Below, piece after piece: positions 24,893 through 31,638 of a stretch of DNA of 64,000 nt (its first letter is position 1; each line of letters begins with the position of its first letter). The DNA comes from Limivicinus sp963617275 (GTDB lineage: Bacteria > Bacillota > Clostridia > Oscillospirales > Oscillospiraceae): the NCBI GenBank assembly GCA_963617275.1, contig CAVENX010000012.1, positions 62,001-126,000 on the forward strand. Reading direction: 5' to 3'. A model generated the notes under the pieces. That model made no database searches and was not told the DNA's origin. It saw only the letters and a list, made by a program, of their open reading frames with translations. The translations under genes were made by a program, and so were the position numbers.

Positions 24893-25597
24893 ATGCTTGA
24901 GGATATATTGAAAGACGGTTTTTCACAGATGGGGCTGTCCTGCGGCGACAGGATGCTTGAGCGATACAGAATATACTTTGACGATCTGGAAGAGACAAAC
25001 AAGGTAATGAATCTCACCGCGATATACGGCGAGGAAGATGTTGCAAGGCTGCATTTTCTCGACTGCGCCGCGGTGCTTTGTTCTGCGGCGCTTGCGGGAA
25101 AAAGCGTTATAGACGTAGGTACAGGCGCCGGTTTTCCCGGGCTTGCGCTCAAGATCGCCTGCCCGGACATAAAGCTTACGCTGCTTGACAGTCTCGACAA
25201 GAGGATCGGCTTTCTGCGCAGAACCTGCGCCGGGCTTGGGTTTCCGGACGTTGAATGTCTCCACGCAAGAGCGGAGGAAGCGCCGAAGGAGCTGCGCGAA
25301 AGCTTTGATTATGCCGTATCGAGGGCAGTTGCCAGACTCAATCTGCTGTGTGAGCTGTGCCTGCCTTTCGTAAAGACCGGCGGCGCATTTATTGCGATGA
25401 AAGGCCCCGACTGCGAAGAAGAGCTGAACGAGGCAAAAAAAGGTATATCTCTTCTGGGCGGCAAAATCGAAAAATGCGTCGGCTATACCGTTCCCGGCAC
25501 CGACGTCAATCACAGTCTGATAATCATCCGCAAGATAAAGCCCTCACCAGCCAGATATCCGCGCCGCTGGGCGCAGATAAAAAAGCAGCCGCTGTAA
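24893..25597 (+). CDS. rsmG: 16S rRNA (guanine-527 N7)-methyltransferase RsmG
   Basis: The 234-residue protein has the SAM-binding VIDVGTGAGFPGLALKIA motif, LLDSLDKRIGFL as motif II, and the YAVSRAVARL segment diagnostic of RsmG/GidB. It methylates G527 of 16S rRNA; loss gives low-level streptomycin resistance. The ATG at 24893 is chosen by alignment with the family. The SD-like GAGGTG is 24 bases upstream and separated by a GCGGG/CCCGC hairpin (24869-24883) that would bring it closer; TTG at 24884 is an alternative start. Confidence 0.92.
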   Translation: MLEDILKDGFSQMGLSCGDRMLERYRIYFDDLEETNKVMNLTAIYGEEDVARLHFLDCAAVLCSAALAGKSVIDVGTGAGFPGLALKIACPDIKLTLLDSLDKRIGFLRRTCAGLGFPDVECLHARAEEAPKELRESFDYAVSRAVARLNLLCELCLPFVKTGGAFIAMKGPDCEEELNEAKKGISLLGGKIEKCVGYTVPGTDVNHSLIIIRKIKPSPARYPRRWAQIKKQPL

Positions 25598-25633
25598 GCT
25601 TATAATAAATTTTGAAAAAAATCAAAATCCCCC

Positions 25634-25683
25634 TTGACAAGTAACCGTTCGGTAACTATAATGCAAGTTATCGAACGGTTACT
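25634..25683 (+). promoter_or_regulatory. Autoregulated TetR promoter with 17-bp operator dyad
   Basis: A perfect -35 TTGACA (25634-25639) and -10 TATAAT (25657-25662) lie 17 bases apart. The spacer itself (25640-25656, AGTAACCGTTCGGTAAC) is one arm of a dyad whose other arm is 25667-25683, matching at 16 of 17 positions, and each arm contains the near-palindrome ACCGTTCGGT. A repressor bound here would cover the whole promoter. The TetR gene starts 20 bases later, so autoregulation is very likely. Confidence 0.88.
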
Positions 25684-25702
25684 ATTATATAGGAGGATGC
25701 TT

Positions 25703-26311
25703 ATGGCGAACGACACAAGGGAGCGCATTATTGAGATCGCGCTTGAGCTGTTTTCCCAGCGCGGCTACCTCGGCACATCCATGAGCGATATTGCCAAAGA
25801 ACTTGGAACGACGAAGGCGGCTTTATACAAGCATTATACAGGCAAGCAGGAAATTCTTGATAAGATCGTGGAGCGGATGAACAGGCTGGACTATGAGCGC
25901 GCCGAGGAATATGAGATGCCGGAGACGGAGCCGAACGGCTTTGCGGAAGCATATATGCACACGCCGCTCGAAAAGATCCGCGCATACAGTGCAGCGCAGT
26001 TTTCCCATTGGACGGAAGAAGAGTTTTCTGCAAATTTCAGAAAGATGCTGACGCTTGAGCAATACCGCAGCAAGGTGCTTGCAAAGCTCTATCAGGATTA
26101 TCTTGCGTCCGGACCGACGGAATATATGGCGGCGATATTCAGAAAGATGACGGATTCCGATGAATCCGCCATGCAGCTCGCTCTGGATTTCTACGGTCCG
26201 ATGCATCTGCTTTACAGCATTTACGACGGTGCGGAGGACAAAAGCGCTGTCTTCCGGCGTCTGAATGAGCATATTGACCGCTTCATAGCGCGTATAGAAG
26301 CTCAGAAATAA
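25703..26311 (+). CDS. TetR-family transcriptional regulator
   Basis: The 202-residue repressor has the TetR helix-turn-helix at about 8-55 (RERIIEIALELFSQRGYLGT, MSDIAKELGTTKAALYKHY) and a divergent ligand-binding domain. AGGAGG lies 6 bases before the ATG at 25703. Its promoter contains a strong inverted repeat, so it should repress itself and the small membrane protein gene 45 bases downstream. The ligand is unknown. Confidence 0.9.
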   Translation: MANDTRERIIEIALELFSQRGYLGTSMSDIAKELGTTKAALYKHYTGKQEILDKIVERMNRLDYERAEEYEMPETEPNGFAEAYMHTPLEKIRAYSAAQFSHWTEEEFSANFRKMLTLEQYRSKVLAKLYQDYLASGPTEYMAAIFRKMTDSDESAMQLALDFYGPMHLLYSIYDGAEDKSAVFRRLNEHIDRFIARIEAQK

Positions 26312-26356
26312 AAAATCAACGGGACGAAACGCCCCAATGAAAGGGATGCAATAATT

Positions 26357-26767
26357 TTGAAACTTTATTTCGGAAACACCGTGACAACCGTCACAACCCT
26401 GATGCTTATTGCGCTGCTCGGCTTTATTGGCTATTCCGTTTTTGAGCGTACAAGCATCATGTATTGGGGACGCAGAAGCGCGGCTTTGCTGGTATTCGGT
26501 CTTGCCGTCTGCTGCTTTGCGGCCGCGAGGGACGGTCTGGACAAAACCGTACAGCACGCCATCGACGGAAGCTGTGCGCCCGGCATTTTCCCGCTCGTCA
26601 GCGTGCCCACCGTCATCGGGTGCATCGGCGCGCTGCTTATCGTGGTCGCCGCGATAGCTACGCCCATCGCAAAATCCCAGTCTGCCCGCCAGATCTGGTT
26701 TTACATCATGTCCGGCGGCGCTGTGATAAAGATACTGACAATGGAAACAGCGCGAATATTGCTCTGA
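26357..26767 (+). CDS. Small membrane protein under TetR control
   Basis: This 136-residue protein has about four hydrophobic segments (near 10-25, 42-58, 78-100 and 110-130) and no recognised motif. The start is a TTG at 26357, with AAAGGGATG upstream at somewhat long spacing. It follows the TetR gene by 45 bases without an obvious terminator and is probably its regulated target, perhaps a small transporter or stress protein; function unknown. Confidence 0.65.
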   Translation: MKLYFGNTVTTVTTLMLIALLGFIGYSVFERTSIMYWGRRSAALLVFGLAVCCFAAARDGLDKTVQHAIDGSCAPGIFPLVSVPTVIGCIGALLIVVAAIATPIAKSQSARQIWFYIMSGGAVIKILTMETARILL

Positions 26768-26846
26768 CAGCTTAGAGCGCCGCCAAAAGACGATTTGATC
26801 GCCTACACATTTTAAATTATATATTAAAGAATTAAAGGAGCATTTT

Positions 26847-26885
26847 TTGAAACATACCGCATTATTACAGGAGCGTGTGCGCTGA
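26847..26885 (+). CDS. Possible 12-residue leader peptide ahead of the RNHCP gene
   Basis: AAAGGAG at 26834-26840 is 6 bases before a TTG that opens MKHTALLQERVR followed by a stop. Directly after it comes a GGGAGG..CCTCCC inverted repeat. The arrangement (ribosome site, tiny frame, hairpin, main gene) resembles translational attenuation leaders. It may equally be chance. Confidence 0.35.
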   Translation: MKHTALLQERVR

Positions 26886-26888
26886 CCT

Positions 26889-26927
26889 GGGAGGTTGGCG
26901 AAAAACACATAAACGCGCTCGCCTCCC
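26889..26927 (+). promoter_or_regulatory. Leader stem-loop upstream of the RNHCP gene
   Basis: GGGAGG (26889-26894) pairs with CCTCCC (26922-26927), with an inner GCG/CGC stem. The 3' side is not followed by a T-run, so it is not an ordinary terminator. It lies between the putative leader peptide and the RNHCP gene's own GGAGG site. Confidence 0.4.
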
Positions 26928-26962
26928 GAAAGATACGACACACATCTTCTGGAGGAATCACA

Positions 26963-27394
26963 ATGAACCGCGAAAACAAACGCAAAACCTTTGAAAAAGG
27001 ATATTATAAAACCCACGCCTGCATGGACGCGTTTACCTGCAAGGTCTGCGGCAGGCTCTGCACGCCGCAGAACGCAGGAAGCAGTCACCGCAATCACTGT
27101 CCAAACTGTCTTTCGAGTCTGCACGTCGATATTGAGCCGGGCGACAGGCAATCCGACTGCGGCGGCATCATGGAACCGATAGCCGTCTGGGTGCGGAAGG
27201 ACGGCGAATGGGCGATCATCCACAGATGCCGCCGGTGCGGGGCGTTAAGCTCCAACCGCATAGCTGCCGACGACAACCCCATGAAGCTCATGAGCATTGC
27301 CATGAAGCCTCTGTGTGCGCCGCCCTTCCCTATAGACCGCATTGAGGAAATGACACGCCTTATGGGCGGCGACGGACAATATCCCTTCATATGA
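26963..27394 (+). CDS. RNHCP-domain zinc-ribbon protein
   Basis: The 143-residue protein has three cysteine pairs: CKVCGRLC near 26, the name-giving SSHRNHCPNCLSSLHVD near 46 and CRRCGALSSNRI near 91. This matches the RNHCP domain, a small presumed zinc-ribbon family of unknown function common in Firmicutes and Actinobacteria. TCTGGAGGAATC precedes the ATG. A possible attenuator leader lies upstream, which suggests stress- or antibiotic-linked expression, but this is inference. Confidence 0.85.
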   Translation: MNRENKRKTFEKGYYKTHACMDAFTCKVCGRLCTPQNAGSSHRNHCPNCLSSLHVDIEPGDRQSDCGGIMEPIAVWVRKDGEWAIIHRCRRCGALSSNRIAADDNPMKLMSIAMKPLCAPPFPIDRIEEMTRLMGGDGQYPFI

Positions 27395-27402
27395 CAAACG
27401 TG

Positions 27403-27450
27403 GCTGACAGTTTGTCAAAGAATCTCATTGAGGTCCTTTGACAAAACATT
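27403..27450 (+). repeat. Solo/decayed end of the terminator-associated element
   Basis: The stretch GACAGTTTGTCAAAGAATCT and the matching arm CCTTTGACAAA form the same first hairpin as the element at 44304 (TTTGTCAAAGAACCTC). It lacks the rest of the roughly 200-bp body and a second terminator copy. It sits immediately before a terminator, as the full elements do. Confidence 0.55.
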
Positions 27451-27453
27451 CTC

Positions 27454-27487
27454 AACAAGCCGAAGTATGTTTTTACTTCGGCTTGTT
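27454..27487. terminator. Bidirectional terminator between RNHCP and YwaF-like genes
   Basis: AACAAGCCGAAGTA (27454-27467) pairs with 27474-27487 around a 6-base loop and is followed by a T-rich tail on the plus strand. It serves the convergent genes ending at 27394 and 27491. Confidence 0.8.
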
Positions 27488-27490
27488 TTG

Positions 27491-28204
27491 TCATATGCGG
27501 CATCTTTTGCGCGCTCTCAGAATAAACGGCAGGTGGAAAAGCGCTATCAGCGCCGTTCCCAAGGAGAGCATACGCAGGAAATAGGTATACCACCCGCGCT
27601 CAAGGTTGAGATACGGCAGATTTTCCATCGGCGGACGCGTGAGATAGAAGAAATTCGTATCATAGACCGACAGCGCCCCGTTGATATACAGCATGGCAAA
27701 CGCCAGCGCCAGCAGCAGCCCGAGATTTTCGGTAAAGCTCCGCACGCTTCCGATCTGTGCATTGCCGGAGAAAATGAGATACAGTGAAAACCACATAAGC
27801 CCTGCGTGGTACACAAAGCATTGATACGCAAGTATGTCCCCGAAATCCGTGCCGTTTGTCGGTATCATTATCGCACAGAAGCTGCCGAGAGTAGCCATCA
27901 CTGCCGTAAAATTTATAAGCAGGCGCTTGAATCTGCTTTCTTTTGCAAATGTAATATACAGCACGGCAAAGATCATCAGGCTGCACAGATGAAGCGGGAG
28001 ATTCAGCGGGTCAAGATGCATCCCGCCGCCGGGGCTTGCGATCATGCCGCTCATCACCTTGCTTACCTCGCTGACGGCACATATGACCGTCATTATAACG
28101 CCCGCCTGCTTCAGGCCCATTCTGCGCTTTGCGGCAATTATGCACATGGCCGTTATAAATGCCGCGCAAAGCCCTATCCATATAAAATGCTCTTTTGTAA
28201 ACAT
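27491..28204 (-). CDS. YwaF-family (TIGR02206) integral membrane protein
   Basis: The 237-residue protein has about seven hydrophobic segments and the family pattern LDPLNLPLHLCSLMIF near 65 plus NFTAVMATLGSFCAIMIPTN and YHAGLMWFSLYLIFSG. This family, typified by Bacillus subtilis YwaF, has no established biochemical function. The second ATG (28204) is preferred because AAGGG lies 6 bases upstream of it, while the first ATG directly abuts that site. It is downstream of the DeoR regulator gene in the same direction, 37 bases away. Confidence 0.85.
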   Translation of the reverse strand: MFTKEHFIWIGLCAAFITAMCIIAAKRRMGLKQAGVIMTVICAVSEVSKVMSGMIASPGGGMHLDPLNLPLHLCSLMIFAVLYITFAKESRFKRLLINFTAVMATLGSFCAIMIPTNGTDFGDILAYQCFVYHAGLMWFSLYLIFSGNAQIGSVRSFTENLGLLLALAFAMLYINGALSVYDTNFFYLTRPPMENLPYLNLERGWYTYFLRMLSLGTALIALFHLPFILRARKRCRI

Positions 28205-28240
28205 ATTCATCCCTTACAGCGCTGCCTTCACGGCGGTTTT

Positions 28241-28984
28241 TTATATTACGGTGATCTCCGCGTTTCCGGTATCTATCCCCTGCGGCAGGGGCGCGTTTAC
28301 GATTATATGATCCGCTTCGCTCAGCGGCATAAGCATATACGCGCCCGGGCGGAGAAACTTGCTTTTATCGCAGAGGAATATTTTTTTATCTGCCTGCGTG
28401 AGCACGTGCCTGCGCAGAGACGTGGAGCGCGCACTGTAGTCGGCGATCCAGCCTCCCGCCGTGAGCGCCGACGACGAGAAAAACATGATGTCTATGCCGA
28501 AACGCTTCACCATTTCCTCCGCGTCAGAGCCGTAAAAGCTCATCGTTTCATAGCTCGTATCGCCGCCGAGGCATATGGTTTGGATGCGGTATTTCGCCGC
28601 CAGCTGGAGCACGGAAAGGCTGTTCGTGACAACAGTAATGTTCTTGAACCTTGCCATCTGGTCAATAAGATGCAGCGTCGTCGTGGACTCGTCAAGGAAA
28701 ACCATGCAGTCATCATGCAGAAACGCGGCGGCAGCCTTGTCAAGGCGGAGCTTTTCGCCGGGATTTATACCCATTCGGAAAAATGCAGGTCCGCCCTCCG
28801 TCTCGCTGCGCCGTCTGATAACGCCGCCGTGGCTTCGCACAACAAGTCCCATATCCTGCATCGTGTTGAGATCGCGCCGGATCGTCGGCATACTCACAAA
28901 CAGTTCTCTGCTCAGGCTCTCCACGCTTGCGTAATCGTTCTTTGCCAGAACATCCAATATTTTCTGGAAACGCTCCTGCTTCAT
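28241..28984 (-). CDS. DeoR-family transcriptional regulator
   Basis: The 247-residue regulator has the DeoR helix-turn-helix (ERFQKILDVLAKNDYASVES, SMPTIRRDLNTMQDMGLVVR) and the sugar-phosphate-sensing domain (FLDESTTTLHLIDQM, ALTAGGWIADYSA) with the usual C-terminal IVNAPLPQGID. It is divergent from the glycerol-phosphate dehydrogenase/ABC transporter locus at 29228 and has direct 10-base repeats next to its own start. It is the likely repressor of that locus, responding to a phosphorylated sugar or polyol. GGAGA lies upstream of the ATG. Confidence 0.9.
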   Translation of the reverse strand: MKQERFQKILDVLAKNDYASVESLSRELFVSMPTIRRDLNTMQDMGLVVRSHGGVIRRRSETEGGPAFFRMGINPGEKLRLDKAAAAFLHDDCMVFLDESTTTLHLIDQMARFKNITVVTNSLSVLQLAAKYRIQTICLGGDTSYETMSFYGSDAEEMVKRFGIDIMFFSSSALTAGGWIADYSARSTSLRRHVLTQADKKIFLCDKSKFLRPGAYMLMPLSEADHIIVNAPLPQGIDTGNAEITVI

Positions 28985-29003
28985 CTAAATCTCCGTTCCT
29001 GTT

Positions 29004-29075
29004 TTTTTGATCGTTTTTGATTGTTAATCAATATTAGCGCCAAAGCTTGCTAATGTCAAGAGTGTTGAGTATAAT
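29004..29075 (+). promoter_or_regulatory. Divergent promoter region with DeoR-like direct repeats
   Basis: Two adjacent 10-base direct repeats, TTTTTGATCG (29004-29013) and TTTTTGATTG (29014-29023), are of the type bound by DeoR-family repressors. Downstream, TTGCTA (29047-29052) and TATAAT (29070-29075) are 17 bases apart and point at the dehydrogenase gene. Confidence 0.6.
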
Positions 29076-29137
29076 AGCATTCATACATTTTGATGAAAAA
29101 TCTTCTTTATAAGCGTACTTGATATGGTTGGATTGTT

Positions 29138-29180
29138 GCAAAAATGACAAAGCGCTTCCCTGTACAACTGTCATTTTTGC
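29138..29180 (+). promoter_or_regulatory. Perfect 12-bp inverted repeat in the leader of the glycerol-phosphate locus
   Basis: GCAAAAATGACA (29138-29149) and TGTCATTTTTGC (29169-29180) are perfect complements separated by 19 bases, in the leader between the predicted promoter and the gene at 29228. It could be an operator or an RNA control hairpin; there is no following T-run on the plus strand. Confidence 0.5.
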
Positions 29181-29227
29181 GTCTCCTTCGGCAAAAAATG
29201 CAAATCCTTTCAAATGAGGCATGTATA

Positions 29228-30481
29228 ATGTTTGTTGATTGCGGCAGATACAGCGGCAAATGCAGCTGCGGCAGAGAGCATAGTATGGAGACAAAGGCGG
29301 CAGTGATAGAGTCCGGCTGTCTTCTGAGCTTTGAAAAATATATGAGCGATTTCGACATTTCCGGTAAACGCTGCGCGCTGTACGGCAAAAATTCATATGC
29401 TGCCTCCGAAGGCAGGCATCCCCGCGCCGAGCAGGAGATCGTTCTTGACCCGGAAGGCCTGCATGCAAACGAGATATCCACGGCGGAGGTTCTTCAAAAG
29501 CTTGAGAGCGACGTGGATGTCATTATCGCCGTCGGCAGCGGCACCATTCACGACATCGCCCGCTTCTGCGCGCATGAGCGCGGCATACGCTTTGTCTCCT
29601 GCCCGACCGGCTCAAGCGTGGACGGTTTTTGCAGCACCGTCGCCGCAATGACATGGTACGGCTTCAAAAAAACGCTTTCCGCCGTTGCGCCCGAAATCGT
29701 GCTGGCGGATATTGACATTATAAAAAATGCGCCGATGGCGCTCGTCCGCAGCGGTGTGGGCGATATTATGGCAAAATATACGGCTCTCGCCGAGTGGAAG
29801 ATCGCAAATCTCCTGACGGGTGAGCATTTCTGTGCAGAGATACACAACATAATGAAGTCCGCAGCGGACACAGTCATGGACAGCGTCCCCGGCATAGTCC
29901 GCGGCGAGGACAAGGCATACGCCGATGTTACATACGCGCTTATTATGAGCGGCATCGCCATGCAGATGATGGGCAATTCCCGTCCCGCCTCCGGTGCGGA
30001 GCACCATATCTCGCATATGATCGAGATGGAGCCTGCCGCGTTCAAGGTCGCTTTTCCTGCGATGCACGGCGAAAAGACCGGCGTCGGTTCGCTGATCGCC
30101 GTAAGGGAATACAAGCGTCTTGCCGGGATAAGCAATATCGCGCCCTATGTCAAGCCGTATGCCCCCGTTCCGGAGGAGCATTTCACACGCTTTTTCGGCG
30201 AGCGCCTGGCACAGTCTCTCATAAAGGAAAACGAGCACGACTGCCTTGCCGCCGTCACGCCTGAGGCACTTATCGAAAAATGGGATGCTATACGAGAGAT
30301 CATTGACGCTCTTCCGACGGAGGAGCGGCTTTACGGCCTGCTTGAAGCGCTGGATGCAAAAAGAACGCTTGAGAGCATCGGCGTTTCGGACGCCCAGCTT
30401 CCCGAGCTTCTGGAAAATTCACCCCTTGTACGTAATCGTCTGACGCTTATGAGAACACGCCGGATGATGGATATAGAATGA
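29228..30481 (+). CDS. sn-Glycerol-1-phosphate dehydrogenase homologue (AraM/EgsA family), copy 1
   Basis: The 417-residue protein belongs to the iron/zinc-dependent dehydrogenases that interconvert dihydroxyacetone phosphate and sn-glycerol-1-phosphate. It shows the nucleotide-binding VGSGTIHDIARF and CPTGSSVDGF segments, then metal-ligand regions RSGVGDIMAKYTALAEW, SGAEHHISHMIE and AMHGEKTGVGSL. The N-terminal CGRYSGKCSCGREH holds extra cysteines shared with the second copy. The start at 29228 (GAGG 9 bases upstream) fits the family. It heads an operon with an ABC importer. Confidence 0.88.
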   Translation: MFVDCGRYSGKCSCGREHSMETKAAVIESGCLLSFEKYMSDFDISGKRCALYGKNSYAASEGRHPRAEQEIVLDPEGLHANEISTAEVLQKLESDVDVIIAVGSGTIHDIARFCAHERGIRFVSCPTGSSVDGFCSTVAAMTWYGFKKTLSAVAPEIVLADIDIIKNAPMALVRSGVGDIMAKYTALAEWKIANLLTGEHFCAEIHNIMKSAADTVMDSVPGIVRGEDKAYADVTYALIMSGIAMQMMGNSRPASGAEHHISHMIEMEPAAFKVAFPAMHGEKTGVGSLIAVREYKRLAGISNIAPYVKPYAPVPEEHFTRFFGERLAQSLIKENEHDCLAAVTPEALIEKWDAIREIIDALPTEERLYGLLEALDAKRTLESIGVSDAQLPELLENSPLVRNRLTLMRTRRMMDIE

Positions 30482-30508
30482 ATCAAGCATGTAAAGGAGA
30501 CAGGACAA

Positions 30509-31624
30509 GTGAGCGAAGAAATCATAATAAAGCACGCTCTGAAAAAGTACGGTGACAATGTCATCATCCCCGATCTTAATCTGGACATCCATGAGGGCGA
30601 GTTTTTTACGCTGCTTGGTCCGTCCGGCTGCGGCAAAACGACACTGCTCAGAATGATAGCAGGCTTCAACAGCATTGAGGGCGGCGATTTTTATTTCGGC
30701 GAAAAGCGCATAAACGATCTTGACCCGGCAAAACGCAACATAGGCATGGTTTTTCAGAACTACGCCATTTTCCCGCACTATACCGTCAGGAAGAATGTTG
30801 AGTTCGGTCTGAAAAACAAAAAGTTCCCCAAAGATAAAATCAAGGAACAGTCCGAAAAATTCATGAAGCTCATGCAGATCGATCAGTATGCCGACCGTAT
30901 GCCCGAGCGTCTTTCCGGCGGTCAGCAGCAGCGTGTGGCGCTGGCGCGTGCGCTGTGCATCGAGCCGGACGTTCTTCTGATGGACGAGCCGCTTTCAAAC
31001 CTTGACGCGAAGCTTCGCGTTGAAATGCGCACAGTCATAAAGAATATACAGCACAATGTCGGCATCACCACCGTTTATGTCACGCACGATCAGGAGGAGG
31101 CTATGGCCGTCTCCGACCGTATTGCCGTCATGAACGCCGGTGTTATCCAGCATGTCGGTACGCCGAAAAGCATCTATCAGCGTCCCGCAAACCTCTTTGT
31201 CGCAACGTTTATAGGCCGTTCCAACGTCATAAACGGCAAGCTTATCGCCGAAAACGGCAAGACATGGCTTGAAACGCTGTCCGGCTACCGCGCCGAGATC
31301 GACACCGTGCGCCCAGAGCAGCAGAGAAATCAGGACATCGTACTTTCCGTGCGTCCCGAGGAGTTCCTGCTCGAGCGCGGCAGCACCGAGGGTATTTCCG
31401 CCGTTGTGGACGACTGCGTTTTCCTCGGTCTGAACACCCATTACTTCGTGCATCTTTCCTCCGGCGAGGAGGTCGAGATCATCCAGGAGTCCTCCATAGA
31501 CAACATCATTGAGCCGGGCTCCGAGATCAAGCTCAAAATAAACACCGAGAAGGTCAATCTCTTCACCGCCGACGGCAGCGAAAACATTCTTACTGGCGTC
31601 CGCAATGACTGCGCAAAGGCATAA
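30509..31624 (+). CDS. ABC importer ATP-binding subunit (phosphonate/Fe3+/polyamine type)
   Basis: The 371-residue ATPase has Walker A GPSGCGKTTLL, Q-loop FQNYAIFPHYTV, signature LSGGQQQRVALARAL, Walker B VLLMDEPLSNLD and H-loop VYVTHDQEEAM, then a C-terminal TOBE regulatory domain (about 240-360). This layout is typical of the CUT1/PotA/FbpC importer group. The start is GTG at 30509 after AAAGGAGACAGG. It is 27 bases after the dehydrogenase gene and 14 before the permease gene, so the operon is tight. Confidence 0.92.
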   Translation: MSEEIIIKHALKKYGDNVIIPDLNLDIHEGEFFTLLGPSGCGKTTLLRMIAGFNSIEGGDFYFGEKRINDLDPAKRNIGMVFQNYAIFPHYTVRKNVEFGLKNKKFPKDKIKEQSEKFMKLMQIDQYADRMPERLSGGQQQRVALARALCIEPDVLLMDEPLSNLDAKLRVEMRTVIKNIQHNVGITTVYVTHDQEEAMAVSDRIAVMNAGVIQHVGTPKSIYQRPANLFVATFIGRSNVINGKLIAENGKTWLETLSGYRAEIDTVRPEQQRNQDIVLSVRPEEFLLERGSTEGISAVVDDCVFLGLNTHYFVHLSSGEEVEIIQESSIDNIIEPGSEIKLKINTEKVNLFTADGSENILTGVRNDCAKA

Positions 31625-31638
31625 CGGGAGGGCAGGCT

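Noticed and set aside
25823..27223. 466-codon minus-strand frame across the TetR, membrane-protein and RNHCP genes
   Set aside because: It spans three plausible plus-strand genes and their signals; its translation is low-complexity and unlike a protein.
27806..29020. 404-codon plus-strand frame opposite YwaF-like and DeoR genes
   Set aside because: Shadow of two clearly homologous minus-strand genes; His/Arg-rich composition typical of GC-rich antisense frames.
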